Origin: Candidatus Didemnitutus sp.
GTDB lineage: Bacteria; Verrucomicrobiota; Verrucomicrobiia; Opitutales; Opitutaceae
Direction of reading: 5' to 3'
DNA length: 64,000 nucleotides
Assembly (NCBI GenBank): GCA_019634575.1
Contig: JAHCAY010000001.1
Coordinates: 372,001 to 436,000, forward strand
The position numbers and the translations under genes are program-made. This document shows positions 55,822 through 63,589 of this stretch, in pieces (the first letter of the stretch is position 1; the number at the start of each line of letters is the position of its first letter). Below the pieces are notes generated by a model. The model made no database searches, was not told the origin of the DNA, and saw only the letters and a list, made by a program, of their open reading frames with translations.

Positions 55822-58071
55822 ATGAATTTCCGGGAAATCCTCCTCTCCCACCTCGGTCACCGTAACTACGTGCCGACCTCCCTCGAACGCCTCGGCCGCG
55901 AACTTCACTTCAACACGAAGGACCGCCGCAAGTTCGCCCACGCCGCGCGCGACCTCATCCGCACCGGCCGCATCGTCCTCGTCAAAGGCGACCGCCTCTG
56001 CCTGCCGCAGGAGGCCGATCTCATCACCGGCCGCATCAGCTTCCGCCAAACCGGCTCCGCCATCGTCCTCCCCGAGGGCAAGGTCAACTCGCCCGAGCGC
56101 GAGCCCGCCATCCAGGTCGCCGCCGAAAACACCGGCGTCGCGCTCCACGGCGACACCGTCGTCGTGCGCCTCATCACCGGCCGCGAGCGCGACCAATACC
56201 GCTTCCTCAAACCCGACGAACGCGCCGGCCGCGTCATCGAAATCCTCTCGCGCGCCAACGACACCACCACCGGCACGCTCCATCGCGGCCGCACGTATTT
56301 CTACGTCCTGCCCGACGATCCGCGCATCCCGCACGACATCATCGTCGGCGACCCGCTCCAATCGAAGCTCCGGCCCATGCCCACCGTCGGCGACAAAGTC
56401 GTCGTCCGCATCGCCGAGTGGAAGGAGCGCGACCGCAGCCCCGCCGGCGAAATCGTGGAAAAACTCGGCCGCGCCTTCGAGCCGCGCGCCGAACTCGCCG
56501 CCATCTACCACAAATACAACCTCTCGCCGGTCTTCCCGCCCGACGTCGTCCGCGAAGCCGCCGCCATCCCGCCCGAAGTGCGCCTCCAGGAGCTGCGCGG
56601 GCGCATCGATTTCCGCTCCATCCCCACGTTCACCATCGACCCCGACGACGCCAAGGACTTCGACGACGCGCTCTCGCTCGAGTATCTCCCCAACGGCGAC
56701 CTCCGCGTCGGCGTGCACATCGCCGACGTCAGCACCTACGTCCGCTCCGGCTCCGCTCTCGACCGCGAGGCGCAGCAACGCGGCAACTCCACCTACCTAG
56801 TCGGCTCCGTCGTGCCGATGCTCCCGGAAAAACTTTCCAACGGCCTCTGCTCGCTCGTCGAAGCACAGGACCGCCTCACCAAGGCCGCCATCTTCACCTT
56901 CGCGCCCAACGGCCGCCTCAAGCAGACGGATTTCGCCAACACCGTCATCCGCTCCTTCAAGCGCCTCACCTACAAGCAAGCCTACGCGCTGATGTTCGAG
57001 GACAGCCTCGACGCCCTCCGCCGCCTGCCCGTCCCGCCGAAGCACCAGACCGGCTCCACCGGCCGCCTCCTCAGCTCCCTCACCGACGACGAACTGCGCA
57101 ACCTCCAGAAATGGACGCGCCAGCTCTGGGCCATCGCGCGCAAACTCCGCACCGACCGCTTCCGCCACGGCTCGCTCGACCTCGACATGCCCGAGACGAA
57201 AATCTTCGTCGACGAGCAGGGCTACGCCGATCGCATCGAGAAAATCGAGAACGACGAGAGCCACCAGCTCATCGAGGAGTTCATGCTCCTCGCCAACGAA
57301 GCCGTCGCCCGCCTCACGCGCACGCAAAACCTTCCCTCGCTCTACCGCGTGCACGACGACCCTGATGAGCAACGCCTCGATGACCTCCGCCGCGAACTCG
57401 CCGCGCAAGGCATCAAGGTCGGCGACCTCACCAAGCGGGAAGAACTCGTGAAGCTCCTCGCCCTTCTGAAGCATCACCCGCAAGGCCACCTGCTCCGCGT
57501 CCAGGTCCTCCGCTCGATGCGCAAAGCCTGTTACCGCGCCAAGCCCGACGGCCACTTCGGCCTCGCGAAGCAGGACTACACGCACTTCACCTCGCCGATC
57601 CGCCGCTACTCCGACCTCGTCGTCCACCGCGTCTTCGAGCACTACCTCGTGAAATTCGAGGGCTACCCCGCCGGCCCGAACAGCGCCGGCTACAACATCG
57701 CCCGCGCCGAGGCGCTCGGCGAACACCTCTCGCTCACCGAAATCAACAGCACCGAAGCCGAGCGCGACTCCGTGAAGGTGAAGCTCGCCGAGTTCTTCGA
57801 GCGCGAGGTGGAGAAGAAAAAGAAAACACGCTTCAAGGCCGTCATCACCGACGTCCGCAACCACGGCTTCTTCGTCGAGCTCGCCGCCGCCGGCGCCTTC
57901 GGCCTCGTGCCGATCTCGTCGCTGCAGGACGATTTCTACCAACTCAACCCGAGCGGCACGGCCTTCATCGGCCGCAAGACGAAGCGCAAATTCGAACTCG
58001 GCCGCACCATCGAAGTCACGATCCTCCGCGTGGACCGCCAGAAGCGCTTGCTGGATTTCACGGTGCCGTGA
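55822..58071 (+). CDS. rnr: Ribonuclease R
   Basis: A 749-residue 3'-5' exoribonuclease able to digest structured RNA. Layout: N-terminal helix-turn-helix-like region, cold-shock domains (about 70-200), the RNB catalytic domain with DPDDAKDFDDALSL near residue 277 (metal-binding Asp residues), then FTSPIRRYSDLVVHR near 592, and a C-terminal S1 domain (VITDVRNHGFFVELAAAGAFG) near 680. The ATG at 55822 is chosen; the open frame extends much further upstream only as antisense of the photolyase gene. Confidence 0.95.
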   Translation: MNFREILLSHLGHRNYVPTSLERLGRELHFNTKDRRKFAHAARDLIRTGRIVLVKGDRLCLPQEADLITGRISFRQTGSAIVLPEGKVNSPEREPAIQVAAENTGVALHGDTVVVRLITGRERDQYRFLKPDERAGRVIEILSRANDTTTGTLHRGRTYFYVLPDDPRIPHDIIVGDPLQSKLRPMPTVGDKVVVRIAEWKERDRSPAGEIVEKLGRAFEPRAELAAIYHKYNLSPVFPPDVVREAAAIPPEVRLQELRGRIDFRSIPTFTIDPDDAKDFDDALSLEYLPNGDLRVGVHIADVSTYVRSGSALDREAQQRGNSTYLVGSVVPMLPEKLSNGLCSLVEAQDRLTKAAIFTFAPNGRLKQTDFANTVIRSFKRLTYKQAYALMFEDSLDALRRLPVPPKHQTGSTGRLLSSLTDDELRNLQKWTRQLWAIARKLRTDRFRHGSLDLDMPETKIFVDEQGYADRIEKIENDESHQLIEEFMLLANEAVARLTRTQNLPSLYRVHDDPDEQRLDDLRRELAAQGIKVGDLTKREELVKLLALLKHHPQGHLLRVQVLRSMRKACYRAKPDGHFGLAKQDYTHFTSPIRRYSDLVVHRVFEHYLVKFEGYPAGPNSAGYNIARAEALGEHLSLTEINSTEAERDSVKVKLAEFFEREVEKKKKTRFKAVITDVRNHGFFVELAAAGAFGLVPISSLQDDFYQLNPSGTAFIGRKTKRKFELGRTIEVTILRVDRQKRLLDFTVP

Positions 58072-58661
58072 ACGGCCGGTCTCACTTTATGCTAGTTCAA
58101 GATGCCTTTAAATCTGCGCGAGACGAGTTGATGAAGCGCGTCGAATACCGAGATACGCACCTTCGCCAATGCCTGCTGTCGTTCGCCGTAATCTATGGCC
58201 TCGGCTCTGGGATGCAGATCGCTGGAACCAAGGCGGACGCCCCCGTGATCCACATCGCGCTGTTCGCGTTTCCGATCTCGCTCCTATTTTTCTCCCTGTA
58301 TCAGAAAGAGGAACTGCTGATCGCTGCGCTATCTGAATATGTGAAGAAGCTCTCGCGGCAGAACGAACGAGCGGAACCGGGAATCAAACTGTGGGACGAC
58401 TCTGATTCTCTCTCGGGAATCTTGGCTCCTTCAATGAACTACAGGGTCATTTCGACCATTGTCGCCTTTACGCTAATTCCCGCGGCCCTGCTTTTCGACT
58501 ATTTCCAACGCACCGGCGTTCGTTCGGTCCTAGATAAAATCCTCATTTTAGTTTCTGCGATCTCCGCCGTCTTTATCGTCAATTCAATCGCGCGCACATA
58601 CCGACAGAGAATGGCCGCAATCAGTTCATCGCGGCCTAACACTTCGACGTCTCCAGGCTGA
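58068..58661 (+). CDS. Small four-helix membrane protein of unknown function
   Basis: A 197-residue protein starting at GTG 58068, overlapping the rnr stop (GTGA), or at ATG 58089. An N-terminal amphipathic region precedes four hydrophobic segments (LLSFAVIYGLGSGMQ, VIHIALFAFPISLLFFSLY, VISTIVAFTLIPAALLFDYF, ILILVSAISAVFIVNS). No motif is recognised. The gene and its 3' flank are clearly lower in GC than both neighbours, which suggests a recent insertion. Confidence 0.65.
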   Translation: MNGRSHFMLVQDAFKSARDELMKRVEYRDTHLRQCLLSFAVIYGLGSGMQIAGTKADAPVIHIALFAFPISLLFFSLYQKEELLIAALSEYVKKLSRQNERAEPGIKLWDDSDSLSGILAPSMNYRVISTIVAFTLIPAALLFDYFQRTGVRSVLDKILILVSAISAVFIVNSIARTYRQRMAAISSSRPNTSTSPG

Positions 58662-58715
58662 GCCGACAGATCGCGCTTTCCTGTTTTCCACGCTGACCAG
58701 AAGGTGTGCCCAAGC

Positions 58716-60152
58716 ATGAGCGCCTCGAATATGATCCCCCTCGCCCGCCGCGAGATCCTGCTCCTCGAAGACGATCCCGCGCTCCGCCGCCGGCTCGTCG
58801 CGACGCTGCGTGCACTCGGCGGCGAAGTCTCCGAAGCGACCAACCTCGCCGAGGCGCGCCGCCTCCTGCGCGACCTGAGCTTCGACTTCGCGCTCGTCGA
58901 CCTGCACCTGCCCGACGGCGACGCGCTCATGCTGCTGCGCGAAGGTGCGTTTTCGGAAAACACCGGCGTCGTCGTCATGACCGCGTTCGGCGGCATCCCG
59001 CAAGCCGTCGAGGCAATGCGCCTCGGGGCGGGCGACTACCTCACGAAACCGTTCGAGCCCGAGGCGCTGCCCGTCGCCTTCCTGCGCTGCCGCCAGCAGC
59101 GCACCGCCGCGCGCCGCACCGAGCACCAGAACGCCACCGGCGCCGACGGCGCGGAACTCTTCTTCGGTCACAGCCTCGACGCCGTGCGTCGCCAGCTCGA
59201 CACGATCCTCGCCGCCGAGCGCCGCCTCGAGCGCCGCCTGCCGCCCGTGCTCATCGAAGGCGAAACCGGCACCGGCAAGACCGCCCTCGCCCGCTGGCTC
59301 CACCGCCACGGCCCGCGCGCCGCCGAGCCCTTCATCGCCGTCAACTGCGCCGCGCTGCCTGAGCAACTCGCCGAGTCCGAGCTCTTCGGTCACGAGCGCG
59401 GCGCGTTCACCGACGCCCGCACCGCACGCACGGGCTTGTTCGAGGCCGCCGACGGCGGCACGCTTTTTCTCGACGAGATCGCGTCCCTCTCGCCCGCCAT
59501 CCAGGCCAAGGTCCTCGTCGCGATCGAAGACGGCCGCATCCGCCGCCTCGGCTCGAACAAGGAAATCGCCATCGACGCGCGCCTCATCGCCGCCAGCAAC
59601 CGCCCGTTGCGCGCCCTCGCCGAAACCGGCGCGTTCCGCGAAGACCTCTATCAGCGCCTCAATCTCCTGCACGTCACGCTGCCGCCGCTGCGCGACCGCG
59701 GCGCCGACATCATCGCCCTCGCACGCCAGCTCCTCGCCGCCACCGCGAAACGCCACCGCCTCCGGCCGCTCACGATTTCCGACGACGGCGCGCGCCGTCT
59801 CCAAACCCAGCGCTGGCCCGGCAACGTCCGCGAGCTCGCCCACGAGATTGAGCGCGCCGTGATCTTCGGCCAAACCGGCGCCCCGCTCGACTTCGCCCAC
59901 CTCGCTGCGCCGAACTCTTCCGACTCCGCCGCCAGCATGTCGCTCCACGACTGGCGCAACCCCGCCTGGCGTCTCCCCGAATCCGGTTTCTCCCTCGACG
60001 CGGTCACACAGGCGCTCATCGACGACGCGCTCCGAGAAACCGGTGGCAACGTCTCCGCCGCCGCGCGCCGCCTCGGCGTCACTCGCCAGTTCCTCCGCTA
60101 CCGCCTCGAAACCGGCGCGGATACCGACGCCAGCGCCGCGAGCGCCGAGTAG
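58716..60152 (+). CDS. NtrC-family sigma54 response regulator with GAFTDA variant
   Basis: A 478-residue activator. Receiver domain residues 13-125 with phospho-acceptor Asp62 (LVDLHLPDG) and KPFEP; AAA+ domain with Walker A GETGTGKT near 191, ERGAFTDA near 230 where GAFTGA is expected, Walker B GGTLFLDEIASL near 250 and [15 protein letters not shown]; and a Fis-type helix-turn-helix at the C-terminus (ETGGNVSAAARRLGVTRQFLR). The ATG at 58716 is preferred; a GTG at 58704 is possible. The OmpW-like genes downstream are candidate targets. Confidence 0.93.
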   Translation: MSASNMIPLARREILLLEDDPALRRRLVATLRALGGEVSEATNLAEARRLLRDLSFDFALVDLHLPDGDALMLLREGAFSENTGVVVMTAFGGIPQAVEAMRLGAGDYLTKPFEPEALPVAFLRCRQQRTAARRTEHQNATGADGAELFFGHSLDAVRRQLDTILAAERRLERRLPPVLIEGETGTGKTALARWLHRHGPRAAEPFIAVNCAALPEQLAESELFGHERGAFTDARTARTGLFEAADGGTLFLDEIASLSPAIQAKVLVAIEDGRIRRLGSNKEIAIDARLIAASNRPLRALAETGAFREDLYQRLNLLHVTLPPLRDRGADIIALARQLLAATAKRHRLRPLTISDDGARRLQTQRWPGNVRELAHEIERAVIFGQTGAPLDFAHLAAPNSSDSAASMSLHDWRNPAWRLPESGFSLDAVTQALIDDALRETGGNVSAAARRLGVTRQFLRYRLETGADTDASAASAE

Positions 60153-60163
60153 CAGTGGCCACG

Positions 60164-60224
60164 TTGGCTGCATTCAGCCAACCCCGTGCCGGCGTCCCCC
60201 TTAAAACGTGGCTACAATCAGCCA
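60164..60224. repeat. Pair of TTGGCTGCATTCAGCCAA-type palindromes
   Basis: TTGGCTG-CATT-CAGCCAA at 60164-60181 and TGGCT-ACAATC-AGCCA at 60209-60224 share the same stem. A third copy lies at 61099-61116. All are downstream of genes of this locus. Confidence 0.6.
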
Positions 60225-60312
60225 TCATCCCGTCGCGCAAAAATACCGCCTCAGCGCGCTTTCATGGCTAATCGCCTCGCCCAGCCGCACTTGAACTAAC
60301 CTCAAGAATTGC

Positions 60313-60328
60313 TGGCACGCGGATGGCG
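60313..60328 (+). promoter_or_regulatory. Candidate sigma54 -24/-12 element
   Basis: TGGCACGCGGATGGCG fits the GG-N10-GC rule, with a perfect TGGCAC at -24 but TGGC instead of TTGC at -12. It ends 15 bases before the ATG of the OmpW-like gene at 60343, which would leave an almost leaderless transcript; the possible Shine-Dalgarno GAAGAG would lie around the start point. A similar element precedes the paralogue. Confidence 0.4.
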
Positions 60329-60342
60329 AAGAGACGCGCGCC

Positions 60343-60984
60343 ATGACAATCAAACCTGTCCTCCTCTCCGTTCTCGCTGTCGCCGCCGCGACCGCGACCA
60401 GTGCCGCCGTCTATGTCGACGCCCAAGTCTCGAAGCTCGAGATCTCCGGCACGCCGGCGAGCGGCGACCGCGGCGCGAAGCTCAACGACGACCTGCCATC
60501 CAGCGCCTTCACCTTCGCCGTCGGCTACGAAATCTCGCCACGCCTCGCGCTGGAGGCGCGCTACACGCACATCGGCGACGGACGCACCTACAAGGTCGCA
60601 CCGTCCTCCTCGATCTTCCCGCCCTCCGGTGGCGTCGACCTGCCCGTCATGACTTACTACTTCATGGACCAGGCGACCGACCTCTACACCGTCGCGCTCC
60701 CGTTCAAAGTCGTCAATCGCGGCGCGTTCTGCGTCTCGGTTGCACCGCTGCTTCACCTCGAGCACTCGAAATTCGTGTTCACCAACGCAGGGGTGAACAC
60801 GCTGCTGCCCGGACCGCTTCCGGTCATCCACCGCGAGACCCGCAACGAGCTGCATCTCGGCGGCGAGCTGAAGTTCGCATATCGCTTCAACGCCAATGTC
60901 GGCGCCTCCGTCACCTACAGCTACTCCGCCCTCGAAGCCTACGACGCCCACCTGATCGGCGCCGGCCTCGAATTCCACTTCTGA
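60343..60984 (+). CDS. OmpW/OmpA-type outer-membrane beta-barrel protein (copy 1)
   Basis: A 213-residue secreted protein with a signal peptide (LLSVLAVAAATATSAA) and alternating hydrophobic strands ending in the C-terminal aromatic AGLEFHF, typical for an 8-strand barrel inserted by BAM. Strand-like units include LALEARYTHIG and ASVTYSYSALEAY. It is a close paralogue of the gene at 61277, and both carry the same downstream repeat. It probably transports small hydrophobic molecules or has a structural role. Confidence 0.85.
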   Translation: MTIKPVLLSVLAVAAATATSAAVYVDAQVSKLEISGTPASGDRGAKLNDDLPSSAFTFAVGYEISPRLALEARYTHIGDGRTYKVAPSSSIFPPSGGVDLPVMTYYFMDQATDLYTVALPFKVVNRGAFCVSVAPLLHLEHSKFVFTNAGVNTLLPGPLPVIHRETRNELHLGGELKFAYRFNANVGASVTYSYSALEAYDAHLIGAGLEFHF

Positions 60985-61092
60985 GTTTCAGCCCCGGGGA
61001 AAACGCCCGCCGCTTCGTCGGTGTGTCGCCATTGTGTGTGTCTGGTCAGGTCTGGTCGGCGCACATCACAGGCGGCGGGCGCCCGGGGCGAC
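60981..61092 (+). repeat. Post-gene repeat, copy 1, with large hairpin
   Basis: Starting at the stop codon of the first OmpW-like gene: GAGTTTCAGCCCCGGG, then CGCCCGCCGCTTCGTCGGTG, and later GGCGGCGGGCGCCCGGGGCG. The CGCCCGCCG and CGGCGGGCG arms can pair. The same order of blocks recurs at 61916-62015 after copy 2. Confidence 0.75.
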
Positions 61093-61098
61093 ATCCGC

Positions 61099-61116
61099 TT
61101 GGCCGCATTCAGCCAT
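61099..61116. repeat. TTGGCCGCATTCAGCCAT palindrome
   Basis: Third copy of the stem seen at 60164-60181. The rest of the 184-base gap up to the second OmpW-like gene contains the candidate sigma54 element at 61248 and nothing else recognisable. Confidence 0.55.
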
Positions 61117-61247
61117 GATGACTCTTGATCGTTCCCGGATTCCGGCTGCCTCCAGCCATTCGCGCGCGACGGGTTCAGCGCTCATCTGGTCGGTTTCTGT
61201 TCTATCCATCTCCGATGCGTGCACTTAAGCCCGCGGCGCTCCGCCTT

Positions 61248-61263
61248 GGCACGCACGCGGCAA
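61248..61263 (+). promoter_or_regulatory. Candidate sigma54 -24/-12 element, copy 2
   Basis: TGGCACGCACGCGGCA fits GG-N10-GC with a perfect TGGCAC; the -12 box is CGGC instead of TTGC. It lies 14 bases before the ATG at 61277, the same spacing as copy 1. The flanking bases are clearly homologous, so it may be duplicated sequence rather than a conserved promoter. Confidence 0.4.
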
Positions 61264-61276
61264 AGCGAAAGGCGCT

Positions 61277-61918
61277 ATGATCATCAAATCCCTCCTGTCC
61301 GCTCTCGTTCTCGCTCTATCCAGCGTCGTCGCTCCGGCGACCTCCGCCGGCGTCTACCTCGATGTGCGCGCCGCGAAACTCGCCGTCTCCGGCACGCCAT
61401 CGATCGGTGACGACGGCCAAAAGATCAGCGACGACCTGCCGTCCAACGCATTCACGATCGCGTTCGGCTACACGCTCAACGCGCGCGTCTCCCTCGAGGC
61501 CCGCTTCACTCGCATCGGAGATATCCGGATCCGCAAGGCGGTCCCGCTCGTGCCTGTCGACATCGAGTTCCCGTCCCCAACGCTTTTCTACAGCTATCGG
61601 CAGGCGACGAAACTCTACACGCTCGCGCTCCCGGTCCAGGCGTTCAAACGCGGCGCGTTCTCCCTCTCGGTCAGTCCGCTGGCGCACCTCGAGCATTCGC
61701 GATACACCATCGCCGACGCCGGCGTGGATATGCCGGTGCCGACGGGCCCGTCCACAGTCCTCCTCAGCCGCACCCGCCAATCGCTGCGCGCCGGCGGCGA
61801 GGTGAGCGCGGCCTATCGCATCAACCAAAACCTCACGGCCGACGTGAGCTACAGCTATTCCAACCTCCAAGCCTATGGCGCGCACCTGATCGGCGCCGGC
61901 CTCACCTACCGGTTCTGA
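61277..61918 (+). CDS. OmpW/OmpA-type outer-membrane beta-barrel protein (copy 2)
   Basis: A 213-residue secreted barrel of exactly the same length as copy 1. Shared stretches include SGTPS, DDLPS-AF, HLEHS, YSYS and the end AHLIGAGL followed by a C-terminal Phe. The loops differ most. The signal peptide is LLSALVLALSSVVAPATSA. It arose by tandem duplication with flanking repeats. Strand ends and the final Phe support BAM-dependent insertion in the outer membrane. Confidence 0.85.
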   Translation: MIIKSLLSALVLALSSVVAPATSAGVYLDVRAAKLAVSGTPSIGDDGQKISDDLPSNAFTIAFGYTLNARVSLEARFTRIGDIRIRKAVPLVPVDIEFPSPTLFYSYRQATKLYTLALPVQAFKRGAFSLSVSPLAHLEHSRYTIADAGVDMPVPTGPSTVLLSRTRQSLRAGGEVSAAYRINQNLTADVSYSYSNLQAYGAHLIGAGLTYRF

Positions 61919-62015
61919 GTTTTAGTCCCGGGAGTCCCGCCCGCCGCTTCGTCGGTGTGCCGCTACGTGTGTCCATCGGGTCGGCACATCACAGGCGGCG
62001 GGCGCCCGGGGCGAC
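61916..62015 (+). repeat. Post-gene repeat, copy 2, with large hairpin
   Basis: The same block order as 60981-61092 (CCCGGG, CCCGCCGCTTCGTCGGTGTG, CACATCACAGGCGGCGGGCG, CCCGGGGCGAC), with a shorter middle. It lies between the second barrel gene and the coiled-coil gene. Confidence 0.75.
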
Positions 62016-62062
62016 CTCTGCGCGCTCGACTTGCGCCCGCCTCCACTCTGAATTCTCCCGCC

Positions 62063-63589
62063 GTGTCCGCCACGCTCAAATCCTCCGCCCTCGCCGCCCT
62101 CGTCCTGCTGGGCGCCGCACCGCTCGTCCGTGGGCAGGCTGACGCCGGCGTGACTGTCTTGCCGGGCGGGACCGGCAGCGCCGGACAAGCCCGCCCCACG
62201 CCGCGCGATCCCAATTTTCTCCGCGACGCCCAACACTTCCCCGGCCTCGCCAACCAAACGTCGCTCACCGAGCTGATGCCGGTCTATTTTCCGGCGACCG
62301 TGCCCGCGCTCGAAACCGAGCTCCCGTCCGCGCCCGCTGTCCGCGATCCGATCTGGAACGAACTCGCCGGCGAAGCCAACGAGCTCTTCTTCGCGCCGCT
62401 CAGCTCGCGCCTCGCCAAGGGCGGCCTCGACCGCCGCCAACGCGAGCGCCTTGAACTCTATCGCCGCAAACGCACCGCGGCGCTCGCCGACGCCCGCGCC
62501 GCACTCACCGCGCCGAGCGCCCCCGCCGCCACCGTCGCTGCCGCCGCGCTCGACGAACTCACCACGCTGGCCGACGGACTCCGCCGCGACCTCTACCGCG
62601 GCGGCTTCCTCGTCGCCGATGCCGACTGGAACCAGCACCGCAACTGGCGCCTCGGCGATCCCGGCACGAAACGCACCGCACAGGAACTCCTCGCCGACGA
62701 ACTCGCCGTCCTGCGCGCCGCGACCTATTATCAGGAAGGTCTTTCCGCCCCGCAGCGCCAGTTGCTCCGCGAGATCGTGATCGAACTCGCCGCCGCGCTC
62801 GGCGACAGCGACTCCGGCGCCGCCTCCGACTTCGCGCCGGACGAGACGGTCTTTTTCCTGCCGCACGGCTCGCGCATCCGCCTGCCCGTCGACCTTCCGG
62901 CGTCGCTCGCCGACCGCATCGACGCCCTCACGACCGAAAAACGCGCCCTCAAGCGCGAGCTGCGCGACGCGCTCTTCACGCTCGACCGCGAGAGCGAGTC
63001 GAAACGCGAGCGCGCCCTCCGCGACCTCGCCGCGCAGCAGGAACCGCACTTCCGCGCACTCGAGGTCGCCGCCGAGACCATCCGGCGCGAGCTCGCCGCC
63101 GTCTCGTCCGCGCATCCGGTCGCCCCGCGCTCCACTCTCCCGCCCGAACTCGAGCAACGCCTCGAAACCTATCTGCGCAACAAGGCCAGCCTCCAGCGCG
63201 TCGCGCGCCAGCAAGCCCAACCGGAAGCCGCCAAAGGTGGCGCGAAGAAAGAGCCGTCGGCCGAAGCCGCACGCGCCGCGCTCGCCGCCTTCGAGGCCGA
63301 CAACCGCACCCGCATCGCCGCGCTCGCCGCCGAGGCGCGCGCCTTGCGCGAGGAGGTCGCCCGCGTCGCCGCGCATTCCCCCGCCGGCGCGACCAAATCG
63401 GTCGACGCCCTGCTCGCGGATTTCGCCGCCGCGTTCAAGCAACAGCAGTTGCAGGCGCTCTATCAGGACTACCGCGCCGCGGTGCTCCATCCGGGGCTCA
63501 CCCACGCGCAACGCGAGCTGCTGTTCAACGCCGCCGTCGCCGCGCTCGACCTCACCGGCTTGAAGGACTGGCAGGCGGTTCCCGAGTGA
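62063..63589 (+). CDS. Secreted Ala/Arg-rich helical (coiled-coil) protein
   Basis: A 508-residue exported protein. The start is GTG at 62063, giving a signal peptide (SSALAALVLLGAAPLVRGQ). The mature part is strongly helical and charged, with coiled-coil stretches (RLAKGGLDRRQRERLELYRR; DALTTEKRALKRELRDAL) and no catalytic motif. Its stop overlaps the start of the next gene (TGATG), so both are coupled. It may be a periplasmic partner of the sensor encoded downstream. Confidence 0.78.
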   Translation: MSATLKSSALAALVLLGAAPLVRGQADAGVTVLPGGTGSAGQARPTPRDPNFLRDAQHFPGLANQTSLTELMPVYFPATVPALETELPSAPAVRDPIWNELAGEANELFFAPLSSRLAKGGLDRRQRERLELYRRKRTAALADARAALTAPSAPAATVAAAALDELTTLADGLRRDLYRGGFLVADADWNQHRNWRLGDPGTKRTAQELLADELAVLRAATYYQEGLSAPQRQLLREIVIELAAALGDSDSGAASDFAPDETVFFLPHGSRIRLPVDLPASLADRIDALTTEKRALKRELRDALFTLDRESESKRERALRDLAAQQEPHFRALEVAAETIRRELAAVSSAHPVAPRSTLPPELEQRLETYLRNKASLQRVARQQAQPEAAKGGAKKEPSAEAARAALAAFEADNRTRIAALAAEARALREEVARVAAHSPAGATKSVDALLADFAAAFKQQQLQALYQDYRAAVLHPGLTHAQRELLFNAAVAALDLTGLKDWQAVPE

